Source: Rhodoflexus caldus (GTDB taxonomy: Bacteria; Bacteroidota; Bacteroidia; Cytophagales; Thermoflexibacteraceae). Taken from it: a stretch of DNA of 39,167 bases. Numbering within the stretch: the first letter of the stretch is position 1; every line of letters starts with the position of its first letter. The stretch is taken from the NCBI RefSeq assembly GCF_021206925.1, contig NZ_JAJPRF010000024.1, forward strand, positions 1-39,167. Direction: 5' to 3'. The position numbers and the translations under genes are program-made. This document shows positions 34,601 through 39,167 of this stretch, piece by piece. A model generated the notes under the pieces. It worked only from the letters and a program-made list of their open reading frames with translations. It did no database searches and was not told the origin of the DNA.

Positions 34601-36081
34601 TTCTCCCGCAGATAGTCCAACGGTGGATTAGTAACCTGTGCAAAAGTCTGGTAGAAGTAGTCAAAGAATGAGCGGGGTTCTTCGGAGAAAATATTGATGC
34701 GTGCCGTGTCGCCCATAGAGCCGATAGGTTCTTTGCCTGTACTCATCATCGGAATCAGGATGCGGGCGATGTCTTCTTCGGTGTAGGCAAACAAGTACTT
34801 TTTGTCAAGCAAGGGGATTTCTGCCTCTGTGCCGAGGTTCTCCATCGGCAGCAGGCGTGCGTCGTAGTGTGCGCCAATGTTTTCGCGTGAGTCGCTTGGG
34901 TCGCAGAAGCTGATACTGCCCGTAATCAGGTTCATGGTAACGCCTGTTCCGGCATTGAGTGTTCCCTTTTGCAAAATATCGGCTTCGTCCAAATCAAACG
35001 AACCGGCTTCGGAAGAGAGGTAAAAATATTTTTCCGTCATCGCCCAACGGCAGGGGCGGAAGCCGTTGCGGTCTAATCGCGCACCTACCTTATTGCCCGT
35101 TCCGAAGGTAATCAGGGCGGGGCCGTCCCAAGGCTCCATGGCGCGGCTCCAAAAGCGGTAAAAATCTTTGTCGGCTTTGGCGGGCGGAATCATAATCGCC
35201 AGAATGTCCTCTATGTAGCGGATACTGCTGCGAAATGCCAATGCTTCCACCATTTCGTTCAAACTGCCCGAATCGCTCACCTTGTAGTGGTTGAGCAGTT
35301 CGTCTTTTTTAAGACCGAGGGCTTTTTCCCGCGAAAAAGCCCATGAGCGATTGCCCTGAATCGTATTGATTTCGCCGTTGTGGCTGATGAAGCGGAAAGG
35401 CTGCGCTTTGTCCCAAGTGCTGACCGTGTTGGTGCTGAACCGCCGGTGGAAAATACCGAAGCGGGTTTTGAATGCAGGATTTTGCAGGTCTAAGTAGAAA
35501 CGTCCCAAATCTTCTGCACGAATCAGCCCTTTGTAAACAATGGTGTTGGCCGAAAGCGAGGTGAAGAAAAATTCGGGTACTTCCTGTGCATCTTTTTGAC
35601 GAATGCGGTTGAATTGCTTTGCCTGATACAGGAGTTTGTCAAAAGAATAGTCCGTGCGGCAATGTTTGGGTCGGGCAATAATGGCATGGCGCATATCGGG
35701 CATTGAGGCGCGGGCTTGTGGCCCCAACACATCTGGGTTTATGGGTACATCGCGGTATTCAATCACTTCCAGCCCCATGAGTGAAAACGATTCTTCAAAG
35801 GTTTTGAGCGCAATGCGTTGCTTTTCCGCATCGGTTGGCAGAAACAGCGAGGCTACTGCTACTTCACCCCGTTTATACCCCAGCAAATCAAAGGGAATGT
35901 CGGTCATAATGCCGGCACCGTCGCCGGTGATGCGGTCGGCAGCACAGCCGCCACGGTGTTCTTCGCATGTCAAGGCATATAATGCCTGTTGTAAAATCCG
36001 GTGGTCATACTCACCCTGTCGGCTGGCAACGAACCCTACGCCGCAAGCCGATTTTTCGTTTTCCTGAAAAAATTGCCCCAT
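31642..36081 (-). CDS. gltB: Glutamate synthase large subunit
   Basis: GltB makes two glutamates from glutamine and 2-oxoglutarate. The 1479-residue protein has a 12-residue propeptide and then Cys13 (SACGVGF), the N-terminal nucleophile of the class II glutaminase domain. The central and FMN-binding domains follow, with RRFGSGAMSFGAISAEAQ and GGDGGTGAASLSSMKHAGLPWE. The [3Fe-4S] ligands are CVMARICEKNTC (near residues 1095-1106), and a C-terminal GXGXG beta-helix ends the fold. An odd low-complexity tail (KKKKAAAATTTSTT) closes the protein. gltD is not adjacent, so the electron donor (GltD elsewhere, or ferredoxin) is undecided. Confidence 0.96.
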   Translation of the reverse strand: MGQFFQENEKSACGVGFVASRQGEYDHRILQQALYALTCEEHRGGCAADRITGDGAGIMTDIPFDLLGYKRGEVAVASLFLPTDAEKQRIALKTFEESFSLMGLEVIEYRDVPINPDVLGPQARASMPDMRHAIIARPKHCRTDYSFDKLLYQAKQFNRIRQKDAQEVPEFFFTSLSANTIVYKGLIRAEDLGRFYLDLQNPAFKTRFGIFHRRFSTNTVSTWDKAQPFRFISHNGEINTIQGNRSWAFSREKALGLKKDELLNHYKVSDSGSLNEMVEALAFRSSIRYIEDILAIMIPPAKADKDFYRFWSRAMEPWDGPALITFGTGNKVGARLDRNGFRPCRWAMTEKYFYLSSEAGSFDLDEADILQKGTLNAGTGVTMNLITGSISFCDPSDSRENIGAHYDARLLPMENLGTEAEIPLLDKKYLFAYTEEDIARILIPMMSTGKEPIGSMGDTARINIFSEEPRSFFDYFYQTFAQVTNPPLDYLREKNVTDMINYLGKKPNIFAQKELIPPPPAFELKSPILSLGEMAFVRELKNSREGVYRPVAAEFDTTFKRKNGAVGMQRKLDELGKAVVDAVNGGEISVIILSDRNADYENPPIPALLALRAVIVALTDAGLRLEASIVVDSGEIKTTHHVACLIGFGAVAVCPYLALQLARFETAHKIGKVELSADEKEQNILKALKEGLLKIMSKMGISVLRSYQSAKLFSIVGLNKEVTSRYFPHVHNVLGGLTVSGIADEVLTKLEICRKYEEKQQLVNNFLYREDTIGTQGEKHSMTFARSKIIHQLVRDTGKELNNMELYDEYLKMGIRQAPVNVRHLFALKKATTPVPVEQVEPRSNILRRFGSGAMSFGAISAEAQRDIILAMQEIGGRSNSGEGGENPYYFTEGITATTKQVASARFGVTALYLVSGSELQIKVAQGAKPGEGGQLMSIKVNADIARARYSNPGVDLISPPPLHDIYSIEDLKQLIYELKQISPEAKVNVKLVAGANIGTIAVGVAKAGADVIDVVGGDGGTGAASLSSMKHAGLPWEFGLVEVHRALLQNGLRQHVRLRTDGGLSTGEDIVMAAIMGAEEYNFGKLLLVAEGCVMARICEKNTCPAGITTHDPVYKAKYKGSKDHVVKMLEYIAEDVRRKLAFMGFTSLNEIIGRTDLLDINPAARDLINRRNLDLSFVLGQPMPGYQTEPNPFFEGVSLLNAQIVEDTRAAIAENRHAEFSYDIYATDRAVLATVAGEIARKENRYRQMFYRDKSLYPFTKSLKFTFKGSAGQGFGVFMTDGMEVKLYGEANDSVAKSMSGGKLIITPQKHVRFRPEENVIIGNCALYGATGGVLYVHGIAGDRFAVRNSGAYAVVEGVGLHACEYMTRGKVVILGDFDENLGSGMTGGEIYLYKPRRKDFINREYLTEAAPLPDDFAELHELLQDYLIDTGSRTVEKILQNWEHAKHDFVRLVPLNTLKKKKAAAATTTSTTEVGV

Positions 36082-36197
36082 TGTTTACGTAATTTTTAAT
36101 TTAACTGGCAATATAGTGAATGAATTCTAAAAAACAGGCCTAAGTGGTGGGGATTTTTTAAAGAACAATGTTGGCGGGTTTTGGAATGTTGCACACG

Positions 36198-36337
36198 CCG
36201 TTGCACGTCGTTCACAAACCACCTGAACCTATGTTGTTCATGTGGGCACGAATAACTGCAAAAAGCACAGCAAAAACCGTAGGTTTGTCATCTTAGTAGC
36301 GTTGCCAGAACCTTCTCTGCTGTGCGACGTGCAACGG
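36198..36337. repeat. Inverted repeat bounding a foldable 140-base segment
   Basis: CCGTTGCACGTCG at 36198-36210 is perfectly complementary to 36325-36337. After a two-base bulge, CACA/TGTG (36213-36216, 36321-36324) extends the stem to 17 bp. Inside are a 10-bp hairpin with one mismatch (36219-36228, 36236-36245) and AAACC-GTA-GGTTT (36274-36286). It could be a structured RNA or a MITE-like element. No target duplication was evident. Confidence 0.5.
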
Positions 36338-36485
36338 AACATCGCATCTGCATACATATGTAAATAATTTTTAGAACACGTATTTGTGTATTTTCTTATC
36401 AAAAACTAATACTCCCAAAGAAATATATAAGTTATTCTGTGTTATATTATTTGTTGCAACATATTGATTTGCACTAAAATGGATA

Positions 36486-36514
36486 TTGATACTATCCTTG
36501 TAGAATTATTTTTG
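36486..36514 (+). promoter_or_regulatory. Promoter of the LuxR-type gene
   Basis: TTG at 36486-36488, an 18-bp spacer and TATTTTTG at 36507-36514 fit the Bacteroidota consensus. The ATG at 36556 lies about 41 bases after the -7 box. Confidence 0.5.
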
Positions 36515-36555
36515 CAGCACTGCAACCTCTCTCAACTATTTTGCATATCGGTAAT

Positions 36556-37155
36556 ATGCCAAACCAATTACTCTCTGCTATTATTTGCGGTACAGCATCC
36601 GTAAGTAAGCACCTGACTGCGTTACTTCATTCCCTTATTAGGGTCAAACAAGAGGCAACGGATGTACGTCTTTTGCCCGGCTTAGCCTATGCAATCCGGC
36701 CTGATGTGGTGATTGTATGTTGTGTGGCGAAATATTCCTGTCCGCTGGCGCATCTGCGCTGCTTGCAAACGCACCTGCCCCACTGTCCCATTATTATTTA
36801 CAGCGACCGTTCACCTGAACATTGGGCAGAAATATCCCCGCGTGCACTGATACATCCGAAGGATGATAGGATGGAATGGGCTACCTGCCTGCGCAATTTA
36901 AGCAACGGAAGAACCTATACTTCACCTTTGCTGGCCTCGCAAGCTACCCTGCAAGGCGCAGATGGTAGCACAAGACTGACTAATATGGAACAAAAAGTTT
37001 TAAATATACTGAAAGAGTTGCCCGATGTGCGTCCTACGGAACTATTGCATATCAGTAAGCATACACTCAAAAACCATAAAACCAACATTGCAAAAAAATT
37101 GCATCTCAAATCTGCAAGAGAGTTGCAAAAATGGATTCAGGAAAACAAAAAATAG
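36556..37155 (+). CDS. LuxR-type transcriptional regulator with degenerate receiver-like domain
   Basis: The 199-residue protein (ATG 36556, preferred to a TTG at 36541) ends in a LuxR/GerE helix-turn-helix at about 140-199. It has LTNMEQKVLNILKEL, the recognition-helix region HISKHTLKNHKTNI and KKLHLKS. The first 120 residues have the strand pattern of a receiver (PDVVIVCC, CPIIIYSD, ALIHPKDD), but I cannot identify an acidic pocket or a clear phospho-Asp, so it may not be phosphorylated. No partner kinase is adjacent. It stands before the lipoprotein/barrel genes and may control them. The region is more A+T rich than the genes to its left. Confidence 0.8.
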   Translation: MPNQLLSAIICGTASVSKHLTALLHSLIRVKQEATDVRLLPGLAYAIRPDVVIVCCVAKYSCPLAHLRCLQTHLPHCPIIIYSDRSPEHWAEISPRALIHPKDDRMEWATCLRNLSNGRTYTSPLLASQATLQGADGSTRLTNMEQKVLNILKELPDVRPTELLHISKHTLKNHKTNIAKKLHLKSARELQKWIQENKK

Positions 37156-37184
37156 GAAAAAAGCTGCGCGTTTTCCTATTTTTT
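37147..37184 (+). terminator. Terminator overlapping the LuxR-type stop
   Basis: AAAAAATAGGAAAA (37147-37160) and TTTTCCTATTTTTT (37171-37184) are perfectly complementary over 14 bp around a 10-base loop. The stop codon TAG lies inside the left arm. Confidence 0.85.
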
Positions 37185-37201
37185 AGCAGCAATTGGGCTA
37201 T

Positions 37202-37209
37202 TAATTTTG
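37202..37209 (+). promoter_or_regulatory. Candidate -7 element for the lipoprotein gene
   Basis: TAATTTTG matches TAnnTTTG, 30 bases before the ATG at 37240. The -33 region is only a T run from the preceding terminator. Confidence 0.4.
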
Positions 37210-37239
37210 CGGTAGTCAATTAAAAACAATTCCTTTTGC

Positions 37240-38301
37240 ATGAAAAAATCCTTGTTATCACTGAAACTTATGATGTTAATGATGATTGGTAACTCGTGCC
37301 AAAATTCATTATCAGAGCTTGACAAAGAAATATCTTTATCAGGTACTACACATCAGGTAGATTTATTAGAGCGGTTTTCTGATAAATCTGTAAATAATTT
37401 TTTGCGGTTTGAATCTATTGAAGAACTGAAATAAGCATACAACAGCCGCGCAACAGGGGGGGCGTTAGCTCGTTTAAATTCGCGGACAGTTGGTTTTCGT
37501 TCCTTAGAGGATGCGAGAAATGATGAGTATGCACGGTTTATGAATACGTATGAACGAACAATTCGAGATTTGAAACCCACTGACTATCTCAAAGCATTAG
37601 CAATTGAAAGCAGTGTCCAAAAAAGTCTTAACAAGTATGAAGGCCTTATATCTTTTTCAATGGACAAAGGCTTTGATATTGATATGGTTTGGAGTATTTA
37701 TGCACCTTTTGTAAATGAAAGAGGTATTGTTCAAATAGGCAATGATTTGTACCAGTTTGATACGCAGAACGTCAAAATTAAACGTAATGCTTCTGTATCA
37801 GATATTCCAAGCTTACTTGCGGCAAAGAGCAGTAATCAGAAACAAGAGATAGAAGTTATTCCTACAAGAGTAACGGGAGCATCGCCTTCTAATGGTCGTA
37901 TTGAGGATGCATCTTATGGGACATTAGTCAGAAATCGTTTTTGCCAAAATTCATTATCTGCACATAGAATTTTAGTTTATGAAGACTTGTATCGTAAACT
38001 TGGTCCTTTGCAAGGATTTAATATAGTAATAACCTTGCGCGGGCTCCAGAGAGTTGGTCTTTTCTTTTGGGGTGATTTTTATAATGGAGAGTTAAGTGGT
38101 ACATGTAGCTACCAATTTCAGGGAGAATCTCCCCAATTTAGAGTTATTCCAATGATTGTAGATACGAAGAATGAATTTAGTTTTGATGCGACCAATAATG
38201 GTAATCTAAACTGTACAAATGGTACTTGTTTATCAGCAACCACGTACGGTCAAATGCGGGTACCTGGTGCTGGTATTGCTCAATGTACAATCATGCCTTA
38301 A
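37240..38301 (+). pseudogene. Lipoprotein-like gene interrupted by an in-frame TAA
   Basis: The frame starts at ATG 37240 with a signal region (MKKSLLSLKLMMLMMIGNSC, possible lipidated Cys20) and runs open to 38301 except for one TAA at 37432-37434. Translation across it reads ...SIEELK-stop-AYNSRATGG...YARFMNTYERT, with no frame change. An AAA-to-TAA change would create it from a Lys-Lys pair. A run of seven G at 37456-37462 lies 21 bp after the stop. Both halves look coding. The downstream half could restart at ATG 37540 but would lack the signal peptide. The family is not recognised. Full length would be 353 codons. The barrel gene follows closely. Confidence 0.75.
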
Positions 38302-38334
38302 ATGTTTTTATTGATATAATTATGAAAAGAGCTC

Positions 38335-39021
38335 ATGTGGTTTTTTCACTATGCCTGTTACTTATTACTTATTACGTATTACGCAAATGCACAGACATCT
38401 GTGGAAACAGGTTACCAATCATCGTGGATAATTAAAGGCGGTTTTAACCAATCTACTCAGGATATCAGTAGAATTACAGCGATAGTTCCGCCTGGGCCTG
38501 ATGGAGGGATCTCTTATAATGGTATAAGATCAGGTGCCTTACAAGAACGTTCTTCTTATCATTTAGGGATATTTCGTGAATGGCATCTGAGGGGTGGCCT
38601 CAACTTCATTTCCGGTTTGTCTTTTCGCCAAAAAGGGGGTATCATGACTACTCTTAGAGAACCTGCATTATCAAGTAATCAGCATCTGATTACAAACTAT
38701 ATCAGCTTGGATGGGAATGTTAAATATTTGTTTGGTAAAAATCCAAGATTACAACCTTATCTGACAGCTGGTTTCCGGGTAGATTATTTATTATCACGCA
38801 ACGATAATGACTATTTTGATATGTTATACACCTTCAGTCGGCAGCGTCGTTTTGATTTTGGTCCGGTGTTAGGGGCAGGTGTACAAACAAAAATTGGAAA
38901 GCAGCGCATTTTGTTTGAAGCCGAATACAATCCGGGGATTTTTCCTGTGATAACTCCGAGCCTTCTTCCAACTATAGCTTTTAATAAATCTTATGCCTTT
39001 ACCATAGGTTTTATATTCTAA
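38335..39021 (+). CDS. Outer-membrane beta-barrel protein with disrupted or switchable start
   Basis: The 228-residue product reads as a porin-family/PorT-like barrel: after ANAQ it has alternating strands (YHLGIFREWHL, GLNFISGLSFRQKGG, NYISLDGNVKYLF, LQPYLTAGFRVDYLL, FGPVLGAGVQTKIG) and ends in FTIGFIF with the C-terminal Phe of outer-membrane proteins. In the present sequence the in-frame start is ATG 38335, giving an N-terminus without Lys/Arg. An upstream ATG at 38322 opens with MKRAHVVFSLCLLLITYY, a good signal start, but is one base out of frame and ends at 38435. A 7-bp tandem repeat between the two explains the shift. Probably cotranscribed with the broken lipoprotein gene. Confidence 0.75.
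   Translation: MWFFHYACYLLLITYYANAQTSVETGYQSSWIIKGGFNQSTQDISRITAIVPPGPDGGISYNGIRSGALQERSSYHLGIFREWHLRGGLNFISGLSFRQKGGIMTTLREPALSSNQHLITNYISLDGNVKYLFGKNPRLQPYLTAGFRVDYLLSRNDNDYFDMLYTFSRQRRFDFGPVLGAGVQTKIGKQRILFEAEYNPGIFPVITPSLLPTIAFNKSYAFTIGFIF
38358..38383 (+). repeat. Heptanucleotide tandem repeat in signal-peptide codons
   Basis: Units TTACTTA (38358-38364), TTACTTA (38365-38371), TTACGTA (38372-38378) and partial TTACG. Seven bases is not a multiple of three, so each gain or loss shifts the frame. Losing one unit fuses the ATG at 38322 to the barrel frame, reading CLLLITYYANAQT. Confidence 0.85.
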
Positions 39022-39046
39022 AACGGGATTTATGGAGAGTTAGGCG

Positions 39047-39163
39047 AAGAGGCCGTCCGAAAAGGGGCGGCCTTTTTCATTAAGTACTAGCCAATAACAG
39101 AGTTTGGTTGTGCTTTATGGGCAAGCATGGCTTGTAAAACAGGGTTGTTAGCCTCCGCAAGGC
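39047..39163. repeat. Right copy of the 117-bp terminal inverted repeat
   Basis: Exact reverse complement of 1-117. Four more bases follow to the window end and continue the same gene's open frame. Confidence 0.85.
39050..39077. terminator. Bidirectional terminator hairpin in the right repeat
   Basis: AGGCCGTCC/GGGCGGCCT (39050-39058, 39065-39073) with loop GAAAAG and a T run to 39077. It ends the barrel gene transcript on the plus strand. Confidence 0.75.
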
Positions 39164-39167
39164 GCGA
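39087..39167 (-). CDS. 3' end of an unidentified gene, possibly a transposase (partial)
   Basis: A minus-strand frame from the window edge to a TAG at 39089-39087 encodes 26 residues (SRLAEANNPV... to VIG), identical to the gene end at 3-77. It reads into the window and converges with the barrel gene. Confidence 0.5.
   Translation of the reverse strand, partial: SRLAEANNPVLQAMLAHKAQPNSVIG

Larger units (their letters stand above)
36082..36555. other. Intergenic gap of about 470 bp with structured repeats
   Basis: This is the only long stretch without a gene. The gltB-proximal part holds a possible minus-strand -7 box (TATATTGC, 36115 to 36108). The middle holds the inverted repeat 36198-36337. 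The rest (36340-36480) is strongly A+T rich with no recognised gene; a 42-codon frame from 36479 overlaps the next gene and is not convincing. A promoter for the LuxR-type gene closes the gap. Confidence 0.7.

Noticed and set aside
36479-36607. A 42-codon frame before the LuxR-type gene
   Set aside because: It overlaps the regulator gene in another frame and its promoter, and has no recognisable features.
38358-38383. CRISPR-like repeat
   Set aside because: Units are 7 bp, contiguous and without spacers, and lie inside coding sequence.
1-39163. Terminal inverted repeats of a linear plasmid, phage or telomere
   Set aside because: The repeat encodes a protein C-terminus and a terminator, the open frame continues past 39163, and the content is chromosomal housekeeping.
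1-39167. tRNA, rRNA or known riboswitch
   Set aside because: No T-loop motif (GGTTCGA...) in a cloverleaf context and no rRNA-like stretch was found when reading intergenic regions on both strands.

Overview
The window looks like chromosomal DNA from a Bacteroidota bacterium, probably of the Cytophagales kind. The signs are several promoters of the TTTG-N19-TAnnTTTG class, weak or absent Shine-Dalgarno sequences, a PKD-domain lipoprotein, a DUF4834-type small membrane protein, an outer-membrane beta-barrel gene, NqrF and a bacterial deoxyhypusine-synthase-like protein. No rRNA, tRNA, CRISPR array or phage gene was seen. Species assignment is not possible from sequence reading alone.

Layout. 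(1) The two ends carry a perfect 117-bp inverted repeat (1-117 and 39047-39163). It holds the 3' end of an outward-lying gene plus a terminator hairpin, which fits the ends of two copies of a multicopy element in opposite orientation. (2) 0.1-4.7 kb: PKD lipoprotein, dapB, a small secreted protein and a ureohydrolase-like protein that lacks part of its metal site. (3) 4.75-7.3 kb: a four-gene ribosomal operon rplB-rpsS-rplV-rpsC with its own promoter and terminator, detached from the rest of the S10/spc operon. S3 carries an Arg/Gly-rich tail. (4) 7.4-13 kb: two TPR proteins, a THI5/NMT1-like binding protein without signal peptide, a fructosamine-kinase family protein, a GAF protein and an FMN oxidoreductase. 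(5) 13-19.4 kb: solitary nqrF, obg-psd, a deoxyhypusine-synthase-like gene, amt with a clear promoter and overlapping palindrome, a DUF4834 protein and tatA. (6) 19.5-31.5 kb: gatA (TTG start), a LysM lytic transglycosylase, then a minus-strand run (NtrY-like sensor kinase, small membrane protein, BASS transporter, secreted PD40-type protein, lytic-transglycosylase-like protein) and a secreted TPR protein. (7) 31.6-36.1 kb: gltB without gltD.

(8) 36.1-39.0 kb is different: visibly richer in A+T. It starts with a gap of about 470 bp holding a 13-bp (17-bp with bulge) inverted repeat that could fold as a branched RNA or be a MITE. It then holds a LuxR-type regulator, a lipoprotein gene broken by one in-frame TAA, and a beta-barrel gene whose signal-peptide codons contain a heptanucleotide tandem repeat. 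Removing one 7-bp unit would join an upstream ATG to the barrel frame and give a textbook signal peptide. A surface module that can switch, or is decaying, is the most interesting reading of this window.

Most of the window is housekeeping: lysine/peptidoglycan precursor synthesis, translation, phospholipid synthesis, nitrogen uptake and assimilation (amt, gltB, possibly the NtrY-like kinase), cell-wall remodelling and protein export.
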